A DNA stretch of 64,000 nucleotides from Actinomyces wuliandei (lineage in GTDB: Bacteria > Actinomycetota > Actinomycetes > Actinomycetales > Actinomycetaceae): contig NZ_CP025227.1 in the NCBI RefSeq assembly GCF_004010955.1, positions 1,984,001-2,048,000 of the forward strand, in the 5' to 3' direction. The position numbers and the translations under genes are program-made. Of the stretch, positions 1 through 8,610 are shown in pieces. The notes under the pieces are model-generated. The model was not told where the DNA came from and made no database searches. It saw nothing but the letters and a program-made list of their open reading frames with translations. Position 1 is the first letter of the stretch; every line of letters begins with the position of its first letter.

Positions 1-543
1 CCGGGACAGGTCCTGGGCACTGACACCGAGCTCACCGCAGCGGGCCAGCAGGTTGCGCAGCTCGGAGCGGAAGGCCCGGGACCCGACAGCCTGCGGGGGC
101 AGACCGGGCCAGCTGACAGTGGCGACCATAGGGGCCAGGGCCGCGTCCTCCTCCGCCCCGGCCAGCAGGACGGGCGCAGGCAGTGGGTCCGCCCGGCGGG
201 TCAGCGAGGTGGTCAGGACGGACAGTGCCAGGGAGGTCGGCGTGCGCACCCGGACCGTCCCGTCACCGTGGCCTCCGCCCAGCAGGTGCGCGGCCCGTGA
301 CCGCAGCGCGTCGGCCCGGGAGCGGGTGGGGGCGAGCAGGAGCGCGTCGCGCCCGGCGGCCACCGCCTGCACCAGCACCGACAGGGCGAGGGTGGTCTTG
401 CCAGTCCCCGGGGCACCCAGCACCACCACGTTGTCCCCGCCCGCCACGTGCTCCATGACAGCCTGGCCGGAGGCGTCCAGCGCGGGCAGACCCGGCTGCG
501 GCAGCGGAGGCAGCAGGCGGAGGCGGTCAGGCTGGTCTGGCAT
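1..543 (-). CDS. UvrD/AdnA-like DNA helicase, N-terminal part
   Basis: The 181 codons visible are the N-terminus of a superfamily 1 helicase; the rest lies beyond the window's left edge. A Walker A motif, GAPGTGKTT, sits at residues 43-51 and is followed by a TRSRAD block typical of motif Ia in UvrD/PcrA/AdnA proteins. The family unwinds or resects DNA; in actinobacteria AdnA works with AdnB at double-strand breaks. The assignment to the AdnA branch rests on the next gene being a DUF3107 gene, a neighbourhood I recall from mycobacteria, and on the short N-terminal extension. The start is the ATG at 543; no upstream start fits better. The nuclease domain expected at the C-terminus cannot be seen. 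Confidence 0.8.
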   Translation of the reverse strand, partial: MPDQPDRLRLLPPLPQPGLPALDASGQAVMEHVAGGDNVVVLGAPGTGKTTLALSVLVQAVAAGRDALLLAPTRSRADALRSRAAHLLGGGHGDGTVRVRTPTSLALSVLTTSLTRRADPLPAPVLLAGAEEDAALAPMVATVSWPGLPPQAVGSRAFRSELRNLLARCGELGVSAQDLSR

Positions 544-809
544 GGGGACATCCCATCACGGAGCACCGACACAAGCTGCGGGGCACGACCACAGGGGGCG
601 ACCCTCAGGGAGGGACGTGGAGCGCAGGTGTCCGCGTGAGGCGAAAAAGCCCAAGGGACGGCCCAGTACCCGGGCTCCAGGCCGGATGGTGGGCGACGCA
701 CCCCGTAGGATTCCACCAGGGGCGGGCCGTGTCCCTGCGGCACCAGCGACGTGCCGTGGCGGCCGTAGAGCCCGGCCCCGCCAGGACCTACCAGCACCCG
801 AGGAGCATC

Positions 810-1025
810 ATGCAGGTCACCATCGGTATCAAGCACTCCAGCCGCGAGCTCTCCCTGGAGACCTCCGCCTCCCACGACGAGGTGCTGGAGGCGGTGGCCA
901 AGGCCACCACCGAGCCCGTGACCCTGGCCGACGACCGCGGCCGCAAGGTCTTCGTCCCCGCAGGCTCCCTGGCCTACGTCGAGCTCGGGGAGTCCGAGCC
1001 CCGCCGCGTCGGCTTCGGCATCTGA
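810..1025 (+). CDS. DUF3107 family small protein
   Basis: This 71-residue protein begins MQVTIGIKHSSRELSLET and ends PRRVGFGI, the recognisable pattern of the actinobacterial DUF3107 family (mycobacterial TB9.4 is a member). Biochemical function is unknown. I chose the ATG at 810 because GAGGAG lies a few bases upstream and because the family starts at this Met; the frame is open further upstream but that part is low-quality sequence. It is divergent from the AdnA-like gene, with a 266-bp region between them in which I see no further gene. The accessory island begins just downstream of it. Confidence 0.85.
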   Translation: MQVTIGIKHSSRELSLETSASHDEVLEAVAKATTEPVTLADDRGRKVFVPAGSLAYVELGESEPRRVGFGI

Positions 1026-1229
1026 GCCCCCACCTGACTCCTGGATGGCTTCCTGGGTGCCCGGTACCTGGCACGTCCAGGAGGCTGAGCGCCGACAAGC
1101 CCTTGCCGCCTGCCGCACCTAGGTTCCACACTACGGCTTAGTAGCCCCTCGAGACAGGCAGCCGCACTGGCACGCGCCTGCAGTTGATCCCGCTTCCCCG
1201 CAGGTTCATATACCGCATATTCTGCTGCC

Positions 1230-2447
1230 ATGAAGGCCTCACAGCGGGCAGGTCCGACGCAAAGCCCTGCCGGACAGGTGACCCAGCGACATAACAGCCC
1301 GTTCTACTGGCGCGAGGCGACACGAAACCTCATTCTTGCCGGAAGTGTGGTGACGGTCTTCTGGGCGACGGTCGTCCCGACAGGGTCCGGTAGCCGTGTC
1401 ATCCAGGCTATTCTGGCTTCCGTCGCGACGACAGGCGCCGCCTGCTCCGCACGGTTACCGCGAAGTGGCAGTATCGTCGCTGCCGCTTCCACCGGGACCG
1501 CCTGGATCCTGGGGATGACCTATGATCCCTTCATCATTGTCGGAATAGCCCTTTTTACCCTGGCCGAGCGCAGTGCCGGGAAACTGTTTCCCCGCCTTCT
1601 TACCGGAAGCGTCGTCGTGGTCCTACTGGGCCTGCTCACCTTCACCGCAGAAGGCAACGAGGAAGGTATCCGCAGCGCCCTGCTCAGCGGTGCAGTCCTC
1701 ATGGCGTCATGGGTACTCGGCGCCCGGACACGGCAGGTACGCCAGGAGGCAGGCGCCCGCGCACGTTCCGAGGAGCGCCTGCACATGGCCAGAGAAGTAC
1801 ACGACACTCTCTCCCAGGCTCTGGGGCTCATTGGCATGCGCGCAGGCGTCGCCGCCCATGTACCGGCTCTTGACGAGCAGCGGCTGCGTGAGGAGCTGCG
1901 ACAGATTGAGGAGACCGCCCGATCAGGTACCAACGAGCTGAAGACCCTCCTACAGCGTCAGCGAGACAACAGCCCCGAGGCCACCCACGGAACAGACCGG
2001 GATGGGACACATAGGCAATCGCTGGAACAGAGGCTCAGCGGCGTCGCCCGAATGGCGGAGGAGTCAGGAATAGCCGCCTCGGTAGAGGTCATAGGCCCAG
2101 TAGAGACGCTACCCGAAGCGGTAAAGGCCACGGTTCACAGAGTTAGTCGGGAAGCAACGGCAAACACAATACGACACTCCTCCGCCTCGTCCGTAGCAAT
2201 AACAGTCAGCTTCCATGACGATGGCATCCAGGTATGCGTCTCGGACAACGGGATCGGAAACACGTCACGCCTCCAGGAGGGGAACGGAATAACCGGCATG
2301 CGGGAACGAGCCGCCCTGCTCTCAGGCACGCTCACGCTCACCCACCGCAAAGGTGGCGGGCTCACCGTCATCATGAACCTCCCGCACCCGGCCGGGGAAA
2401 GTGGAGAAGCACACAATGACATCATGCAGCGTCCTGATAGCCGATGA
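1230..2447 (+). CDS. NarL-type sensor histidine kinase
   Basis: This 405-residue membrane kinase has about five hydrophobic segments in residues 30-165, then a HisKA_3 dimerisation domain with phospho-acceptor His191 in AREVHDTLSQALG, and a C-terminal HATPase_c domain (N-box REATANTIRHS near residue 307, G-box SDNGIG near 338, and GNGITGMRERAALL). This is the DesK/NarX class that phosphorylates a LuxR-type regulator. Its 3' end overlaps the response regulator gene by 32 nt, so the two are co-transcribed. No long extracellular sensor domain is visible, which suits sensing within the membrane, as in antibiotic-responsive kinases. The gene looks intact, unlike its partner. Linkage to the transporter genes at 3,262-7,392 suggests it controlled them, which is inference. 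Confidence 0.9.
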   Translation: MKASQRAGPTQSPAGQVTQRHNSPFYWREATRNLILAGSVVTVFWATVVPTGSGSRVIQAILASVATTGAACSARLPRSGSIVAAASTGTAWILGMTYDPFIIVGIALFTLAERSAGKLFPRLLTGSVVVVLLGLLTFTAEGNEEGIRSALLSGAVLMASWVLGARTRQVRQEAGARARSEERLHMAREVHDTLSQALGLIGMRAGVAAHVPALDEQRLREELRQIEETARSGTNELKTLLQRQRDNSPEATHGTDRDGTHRQSLEQRLSGVARMAEESGIAASVEVIGPVETLPEAVKATVHRVSREATANTIRHSSASSVAITVSFHDDGIQVCVSDNGIGNTSRLQEGNGITGMRERAALLSGTLTLTHRKGGGLTVIMNLPHPAGESGEAHNDIMQRPDSR

Positions 2448-3065
2448 CGACCCTTCCGTCCGCTCCCTGCTCAAGGTCCTGCTGGACAGCGAGCAAGGCA
2501 TCAAGGTGGCGGGAACGGCGCGCAACGGGGACGAGGCCGTCAAGGAGTCCCACAGGCTAAGGCCAGATGTGGTCCTGATGGATGTACAGATGCCCGTGAC
2601 GGACGGTCCTGAAGCCGCTCGCGCCCTGTGCTCAGATGCTGACGGGCCCAGAGTTATCATGCTGACGATGTTTGACCTCGACAGCTACGTCTACGAGGCG
2701 CTCCGCGCAGGAGCCTCAGGATTCCTCCTCAAGAACAGCCCTCCAGCGGCGGTAGTTGCCGCAGTGCGCACCGCACAAGAAGGAACACCAATGCTGTCCC
2801 CACAGATCACAAGGCGTCTCGTAGCACAACTCGCTCCGGTGCGCCCAGCAGGCCCGTCCAGTCCCTGACGCCACGGGAACGTGAGACCCTAGGTCTCATA
2901 GCCCAGGGAATGTCCAACACGGAGATTGCCGACACAATGTACGTCACACCGACGACGGCCCGCACATACGTGAGCCGACTCCTCACCAACCTCCAGGTCA
3001 GAGACCGTGCCCAACTAGTAGTGCTCGCATACGAGAACGGCGTGGTAGACACCCGACAGAACTAG
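2416..3065 (+). pseudogene. NarL-family response regulator, frameshifted in the linker
   Basis: The receiver domain reads from the ATG at 2416 (GGAGAAG upstream) with acidic residues D10-D12, phospho-acceptor D56 in VVLMDVQMP and the conserved LLKNS lysine. The frame then hits TGA at 2866-2868. A complete LuxR-type helix-turn-helix (LTPREREVL-like start, GMSNTEIAD, VTPTTARTYVSRLL) is encoded in another frame from about 2856 to the TAG at 3063. Adding one base near 2850-2858 would restore a 216-residue protein of normal NarL length. As written, the product would be a receiver domain without a DNA-binding domain. The cause may be genuine decay or a sequencing error in the CCC run; the neighbouring island genes are also damaged. 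Confidence 0.85.
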
Positions 3066-3261
3066 ACACAATCACCATCCCAAACACAGTCAAGAATAAA
3101 AACAGGACGCATATTTTCTTCAGAAGCCAAGTAAACCAAAATAAAATCATGTACCAGCAGTCCGCGAATAGTGCGCCAAGTTCGGACGACACCGGATTAC
3201 CCCACTCACCAAGACATCAGATACACGCGCCTTCCGCCCATTACTAGATTATCATCAACAA

Positions 3262-5063
3262 TCACATCAACCTCTCTGCAGCGTCACGTTCACGGCCACG
3301 GTTCGACAGCAATTGATTACGGGCTAGACTTTGATACACGGAGGACGAGGCCAAAAGGTCCTCATGCGTTCCCTGCGCCACAACGTTACCATCAGCAACA
3401 ACGATAATTAGGTCCGCGTCTACAACGGTAGACAAGCGATGAGCCACGACGATGCGAGCGCGATCACCGGCACTACGGTCTATAAGTTCCTGAACACGCT
3501 GCTCACTAGCTCCATCCAGACTCGACGTCCCTTCGTCAAGCAGAATCAACTCCGGATCACCAAGTAACGCACGAGCGAGGGCTAGGCGTTGACGCTCTCC
3601 CCCCGAAAGCAGTACACCATTCTCGCCAACTTCAGCATCAAGACCGTATGGAGATCTATCAACAACAGCCGACAAGTCAAACTGCTCAAGTAACTCCTTG
3701 AGCCGGGAATCTCTAACATCCGAACAATTAATGAGTAAATTATCTCTAATGCTGCCAGAAATAGTTGGAGCCCCCTGTTCGACATATGCAAGATGTTCTC
3801 GCACCCACTCACGAGATAGCCTCTGGCAGTCATATCCATCAAAAAATTGTACCACATTCTGGGTCATAAAACCGAGCAATGAGATTCAGTATAGTAGTTT
3901 TGCCCGCACCCGACGGGCCAACAATAGCTACTTTCTGCCCACGCCGCACGCAAAAAGACAAATCGTTCAAAGTACAAGATCGCCCTTCTCCAGGAATCTC
4001 AGAATTGACACTATAGGAAAAGGATACGTTGTCAAACTCGACAATAACATCGGTAGAAACGTGCACCTCCCCCCGAACCAGTATTCCCGGCAATATCCTC
4101 CCGCTGAATGCCGATAATTTCGGCTATCTTAGCAGCTCCGCCAAGAGCCTCTCCTACAGCCACGATCGTACCAAATAGTTGTCCAAGAGGCATGATAAGA
4201 AGAAACAAGAACATAATAAAGGAAACTAGATCAGCAACCGCCAGTACACCAGCCGCGACCCGTAACCCACCAAGACCTAGGACAACAAGAAGGGATACGT
4301 GCATTGCGACAGAAGAAACAGGTGCGACCAAAGCCGTGGTGCGCGCAACCCTGAGACCGACCCTCCATACATTGTCAACTTCCCCCTTTACTCTACTAGC
4401 CTCCCGCCGAGTAGCGTTAGCCGCACGGATGGTCCGGATAGCCCGCACTGCACGATCCATAGACGCCGTAAGACGACCAAGTGCATTTTGTAGATCAATA
4501 CTTGCCATTTCTATACGCCGAGTAGCAGCAATGACTACGATAATGGCACAGACCGCCGCTCCCGCAGCAGCAGCAGCAAATAGGGGCAAGTCAATAAGAA
4601 CCATGGCAACGATCGCTCCAGCGAGAGTGAATAGACCTGCTATCGACTCAACGAGCCCCTGGCTCAGCATGTTTCTGATAGTAGTTGTGTCATTACTTAC
4701 CCGGGAAACAAGATCACCCACACGCCTTCTGTCAATCTGGGGAGCCGGAAGACGAAGAATATGGTCGATGACACGATATCTTGACATACGAATGGCAGTC
4801 TCTGCGGTGCGCTGAATCAAATACTGTAACACGCCACCGACAACTCCACCAATCACGACCATGATTCCGAGGCAGAAAGGAAGTATGCCCAGCGGGCTAG
4901 AGTTGCTGACACGCCCTATAAGCTCCCGTACAAGAATAGGCTGAGCAAGTGATAGTCCAGCACTTACCATACTCATAACGACAACAACAGAAACCGTAGT
5001 TCGCTGCGAAATAACGTGACCAAACAGAACGTTGAGCTCGGCACGACGACGTATGTGAACCAT
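3262..5063 (-). pseudogene. ABC exporter (fused TM and ATPase), two frameshifts
   Basis: This is an exporter of the type that serves as the D (export) component of peptide clusters. The six-helix membrane domain starts at the ATG at 5063 (MVHIRRRAEL; AGGTGA upstream, 4 nt after the preceding stop). The nucleotide-binding domain has Walker [10 protein letters not shown], signature LSGGERQRLALARAL, Walker B LILLDEGTSSLD and the H-loop AHRLS. The frame breaks twice, each time in a six-base homopolymer: C6 on the plus strand at 4069-4074 (domain linker) and A6 at 3841-3846 (just after Walker A). Removing one base from each gives exactly 600 codons, the usual length. The DEAD-box-like DE-x-TS catalytic Glu is present. 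Codon use is AT-rich relative to the flanking genome. Confidence 0.88.
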
Positions 5064-5067
5064 GACT

Positions 5068-5841
5068 TCACCTAACACTTCTACGCGAGAAGACAAAGAT
5101 AGAAACCAGTATCGGCGCAAGCACCCACAACGCAATAACCATACCAGTTTCTGCTGGACTTAGTGCAGCAGTAGGCACTGACGCCGTAATCATCATGCGG
5201 TCATACAAGTGCGTGCCCGCAGCAAAAGGAGAGTAGCGAGCTATTGGGATGAGGTTAATAAGCGGAAGCGTTAGTTGCGAAATGATGATTAGAATAAAAA
5301 GGGGCAGAAGCGACTGCCGCATCAGTATTCCAAGCGCAAATCCGATCTGTGCAGAGACAACCCAAAATACTGTTCCACCCAACCATCTCCACACCAAAGA
5401 AGAAGGAACGCCACCATGTAGTACACTCAAGTCGCCCAAACCTAGTTGCGACATGACACTAAGAACAGGTATAGCAATGACACCCATTATGGATGTAACT
5501 GTCAGCAGCGCCAATAACTTTGCCAATAGAAGGCCTACCCGTCCCAGTACGGCCGCCAGGGAAGTATACAACTGATTTCCGACGTATTCGCTGGTCGCCG
5601 TTATCACTCCCACGGTAATTACCCCTACAAGACCAAGGCCCACCCATTCCAGTCCCACGGTCTCCGGACTTACGCCCGGAGCCAGGTCATTATCACCGGA
5701 TGCTATCGCATCTCCTATAGATGGGCCAGATAGTCCTGCCATAATAACACATACTACCACAGTAGATAAGACGGTAATCCAGACGGATCTCAAAGTGAGA
5801 GTTTTAACGAGCTCCGAAATGTATACTCTGAGAAAATACAT
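5068..5841 (-). CDS. ABC-2 type transporter permease
   Basis: This 257-residue protein has about six membrane segments and the layout of BcrB/LanE-LanG-type permeases that pair with a BcrA-like ATPase for antimicrobial peptide export or self-protection. It starts MYFLRVYISELVKTLT and ends FVFSRRSVR. It is intact. It lies 14 nt after the ATPase gene and 4 nt before the exporter start, and its end carries the exporter's ribosome binding site, so all are one operon. Its low GC content matches the rest of the island. A role in immunity to the lasso product is inferred from position and family, and the substrate could be different. Confidence 0.8.
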   Translation of the reverse strand: MYFLRVYISELVKTLTLRSVWITVLSTVVVCVIMAGLSGPSIGDAIASGDNDLAPGVSPETVGLEWVGLGLVGVITVGVITATSEYVGNQLYTSLAAVLGRVGLLLAKLLALLTVTSIMGVIAIPVLSVMSQLGLGDLSVLHGGVPSSLVWRWLGGTVFWVVSAQIGFALGILMRQSLLPLFILIIISQLTLPLINLIPIARYSPFAAGTHLYDRMMITASVPTAALSPAETGMVIALWVLAPILVSIFVFSRRSVR

Positions 5842-5855
5842 CTCATACCCCCCTC

Positions 5856-6590
5856 TTATATGCTATCCTGTCTCACAGTTGCAGCATAGTCGTTTCTTCC
5901 ATCCGTCCATTTAAAGTACGCTTCTTCGAGACTGGCATATCCCTTGACCAGATCACTCACGGCTCCTTGGCGGACAACTCTTCCTTGTGCTAATACCACA
6001 AGATCATCCGCTATTGCTTCAACTTCCCCCATCAAATGACTTGACACAAGTACTGTCCTACCTTGCTCCGCTAGTCCTCTCACAAGCCCACGAACCCACC
6101 TGATTCCTTCCGCATCCAGTCCGTTCATAGGTTCGTCAAGAACAAGTATCTCAAGATCACCCAGCATGGCGGTAGCAATACCAATACGCTGCTCCATCCC
6201 TGGAGAAAATGATCCAACACGCCTACGTGAAACACCGGAGAGTCCCACAAGTTCAAGGACATCTGACACACGGGACAGAGGGATACCATTAGACAGGGAG
6301 ACCCAATTCAAGTGGGCCCTGGCGGTTCGGCCTCTATGAGATCCGGATCCATCAAACTGAGCTCCAACCACTCGTAATGGACTACCCAGCGACCGGTAAG
6401 CCTTCCCGTTAACTAGCGCCTTCCCAGAATTCGGTTCTTCAAGACCAAGTATCAACCTCATAGTTGTAGATTTACCTGCGCTGTTTGGTCCGAGCAGACC
6501 TGTAACTCTTCCAGGAATAGCCTTGAAAGTAACGTCATCTACGGCAAGCTTGCTGTGGTAGCGCTTGGTGAGTGCCTCTATAGTTATCAC
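5856..6590 (-). CDS. BcrA/LanF-like ABC transporter ATPase
   Basis: This is the ATP-binding subunit of an ABC-2 transporter, 244 residues from the GTG at 6590, which has GGGAG nine bases upstream. The frame is open for another 69 codons upstream, but that stretch overlaps the preceding gene and has no family resemblance. Visible motifs are Walker A GPNSAGKSTT (Ser where Gly is usual in GPNGAGKST), signature FSPGMEQRIGIA, Walker B ILVLDEPMNGLD and H-loop SSHLMGEVE. The family powers bacitracin and lantibiotic export or resistance. It sits between two permease genes, one intact and one with a stop codon, and is itself intact. Confidence 0.87.
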   Translation of the reverse strand: MITIEALTKRYHSKLAVDDVTFKAIPGRVTGLLGPNSAGKSTTMRLILGLEEPNSGKALVNGKAYRSLGSPLRVVGAQFDGSGSHRGRTARAHLNWVSLSNGIPLSRVSDVLELVGLSGVSRRRVGSFSPGMEQRIGIATAMLGDLEILVLDEPMNGLDAEGIRWVRGLVRGLAEQGRTVLVSSHLMGEVEAIADDLVVLAQGRVVRQGAVSDLVKGYASLEEAYFKWTDGRNDYAATVRQDSI

Positions 6591-6633
6591 TTGTGTGCTC
6601 CCTCTCTTTATCTGCACAAAACTGCAAGTATCT

Positions 6634-7392
6634 TTACCGTGGAACCCAGGAGCGGAAAGAGAGTTCTCCCGCAAGGAATGCAGCCAGCATCCACAGCAGC
6701 ATTGCAAGCAGTCCGATCTGTGGACCGAGATCATTAGCTGATGGCGGAACCTCCTGATACATCTGTCCACCGGCTTGGTCCGGAAGGAATCGAGCAAGTT
6801 GCGTTAAGGAAAGCAAGTACGTCGATGCTGCAAGCACAGTTACCAGCAGAGTAGCTAGCCCCGCAACCCCGCTACGCATCAGCGCGGATAACGCGAATGC
6901 GAACGGTCCAAGAATTGTCCAGTAAACCACGTATCCACATAATACTCGGGTATCTTCCGCCCCTCCTCCTGCCAATGCTGCAGAATCTACAATCAAATTT
7001 CTCGCCCCGTAAGAACCGACAACAGAAACTATCGCCACGACAAAGGAGCCGAAACCAGCAACAACCGCCTTGGCTAAAAACAATATACGGCGAACTGGTA
7101 CAGCAATCAAGGCTGTACGAATACTATTGCGATCCTGCTCTTCGTAGATTACTCAGCAGCCGAGCAAGATAACTCCAACCTGCCCGTAGTGGAGTACGAC
7201 AAGAAATGCAGTTGCAGGTTCCAGCCCTGCCACTTCAGCGCTTCTTCCTGAGTCGATAGAACGCTGCACTAGCAGAGTAATAAGCCAAGACAGCCCAATG
7301 GTGGCACCCATCGTTATCGTCATGATGCATACCGAGGTTCGCAGTGATATTGCTTTGACTATTTCTGAACGCACCACGATAGCAAGACGCAT
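6634..7392 (-). pseudogene. ABC-2 type permease with internal TGA
   Basis: This is a second BcrB/LanG-like permease. The ATG at 7392 has GGGAGAA six bases upstream and begins MRLAIVVRSEIVKAISLR. The reading frame is interrupted by a single in-frame TGA at 7153-7155, after GVILLGC, and continues without shift through YEEQDRNSIRTALIAVPVRR to TAA at 6634. The residues on both sides of the TGA are the conserved cytoplasmic loop that leads into the export domain, so this is a nonsense mutation in one gene, not two genes. Restoring the codon gives 252 residues. Translation could restart at a TTG at 7110, but the product would lack the first membrane segment. Confidence 0.85.
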
Positions 7393-7415
7393 AATTTTCT
7401 CCCTTTATCCCGGTG

Positions 7416-7851
7416 TCAACACTTGCGACCTTGAGTCAGCATTGGATTTGCTTCCAGTACCCGAGCATAATAAGTGACATCGCTGGGTTCACCCACCGGG
7501 ACTCCTCCTACTTCCACCCACGCATGGGCGCGAAACGGATCTAGTCGGTAACCACTCTTCCAGCTTGGTGTAGTTCCTGATAGTCTGCAGAAGATAACTA
7601 CAGCGATCGACCTCTGCAGACACCCCCTCCCTCTGCATCGCTTACTCACCGCGCACACGCTTGCTCGGGCCGAACTTACCTCATTGAAAGTTGACGGTTT
7701 CGCCGAACACATTATTTGTTGCAGACACCACTCAAGGGCAAACGGAGGGAGAAAACTGAGCGCCAATGCGACACTAGTAGCTGCTCTTGTTTTAATCCTG
7801 CTAGATTCTTCTAAGTAATATGGTATCCCTGGGGACGAGCGGTAAACTCAT
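7416..7851 (-). pseudogene. Lasso peptide B2 leader peptidase, frameshifted
   Basis: B2 proteins are transglutaminase-like cysteine proteases that cut the leader from lasso precursors. The catalytic region is clear: Cys in CRGRGCLQRSIAV, His in RAHAWVEVGG, and GEPSDVTYYARVLE at the end. The natural start is the ATG at 7851 (MSLPLVPRDTILLRRI), which overlaps the B1 stop as TAATG. That frame ends at a TAG after 16 codons, and the rest is read one base on. Deleting one base near 7801-7804 restores SRIKTRAATS and gives 144 residues, the usual B2 length. Catalytic Cys and His are preserved, so damage may be recent or artefactual. An alternative TTG start inside would give about 116 residues. Confidence 0.85.
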
Positions 7852-7991
7852 TATCCTACCTTCCTCACTAGCTTAGCCTTCAGGAGTTGACTCAGCAACA
7901 TTGATACATCGCGCACTATCGTTTCCTCTTCTACTTCGTCAACTTCCTCCTTCGTGGCTTCAACGATATTTTGCACATTGATCGCACCATT
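7851..7991 (-). pseudogene. Lasso peptide B1 (PqqD-like), C-terminal fragment
   Basis: These 46 codons before TAA at 7851-7853 read NGAINVQNIVEATKEE then, later, IVRDVSMLLSQLLKAK and LVRKVG. This matches the helical C-terminal half of PqqD-like B1 proteins (the RiPP recognition element), whose members end with a similar helix-loop-helix and a short LV-containing tail. The N-terminal beta strands that grip the leader are missing: the codon before Asn is the precursor's TAA stop, in the same frame. The fragment has no start codon of its own at its 5' end. Its stop overlaps the B2 ATG, the coupling expected for B1-B2. It is too short to annotate from length alone; the call rests on pattern and position. 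Confidence 0.72.
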
Positions 7992-8129
7992 TTAACCGAC
8001 CTCGACACGGATGAATGCGCGACCACCGTAGATATCGCGCCACCTGCCGAACCAGACACCGTTGGTGACTCTCCGGAACCGGCCGATCTCAACAACACGT
8101 GGGGCCACGTAGTTGCTCTTGACCGTCAT
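7992..8129 (-). CDS. Lasso peptide precursor
   Basis: This 45-residue gene has a strong ribosome binding site (GGAGGAG) just before the ATG at 8129. The leader, MTVKSNYVAPRVVEIGRFRR followed by VTN, fits the class II leader pattern Y-x2-P-x-(L/V)-x3-G-x-F-x3-T-x exactly, with Thr at the penultimate position. The core starts GVWFGRWRD, then IYGGRAFI and RVEVG: Gly1 and Asp9 can close the nine-residue macrolactam, and no Cys is present. Positions G1, D9, I10, aromatic 11, GG12-13, F16 and I17 match the recalled propeptin and actinokineosin cores. The last five residues may derive from the deletion that joined this gene to the B1 fragment. No cyclase gene follows. The same frame extends upstream to 8198, but the leader would then be unusually long. 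Confidence 0.85.
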   Translation of the reverse strand: MTVKSNYVAPRVVEIGRFRRVTNGVWFGRWRDIYGGRAFIRVEVG

Positions 8130-8610
8130 CACTCCTCCCTTCTTCGCGAGTAGTTGCTTGCAGGAGACACGGTAGTTCTCCATCTTGTCGGATACCACGC
8201 ACGACTTGGTGCTGAGGACGCAGCGCAGAGACAGACATGCCCGCTGCTGATATGGGCTCTTCGCTCAAATCCTACTGCCCTGCCTTGCTCCGGCCCTACG
8301 TGGTGGCAGCAGTATTACGGTCCAGGAGGCGCGGTGTCTGTCTGCACATGTCGACATTATGGCGACCAACCCACTTGGGCACGACAACGACATCTGGGCG
8401 CTGCGGAGTGTCCGCACGTCGCCGCGCAACGCGTGGACCGGTCAGGAAGTTCCGCCTGGCTACGCCGGAATCGCCTGGCCCGTCATGACCACACCTGAGA
8501 CGCTACAGGACACCATGCGTCACGCATTCAGGACGCATCCCACGGCCAGGGCCAGCGACGTGAACGTCGCTGCCACGACTCAAGTGTCACCAACCGAGGA
8601 CTACTGCACG
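8130..8610. other. Intergenic region upstream of lasso precursor; island edge
   Basis: No convincing gene is seen here. The first 200 bases upstream of the precursor should contain its promoter, but I could not find a good -35/-10 pair. From about 8,350 the base composition returns to high GC, which marks the right edge of the island. A plus-strand frame at 8359-8622 encodes 87 residues without recognisable family features or a ribosome binding site, so I treat it as non-coding. Confidence 0.5.

Noticed and set aside
2840..2870. Programmed -1 frameshift between the receiver and DNA-binding domains
   Set aside because: There is no slippery heptamer followed by a stable structure, and other genes in the same island are also damaged. 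Error or mutation is simpler.
7153..7155. Selenocysteine at the TGA in the ABC-2 permease
   Set aside because: There is no reason for selenocysteine in a membrane permease of this family, and no SECIS-like structure was seen. A nonsense mutation is the simple reading.
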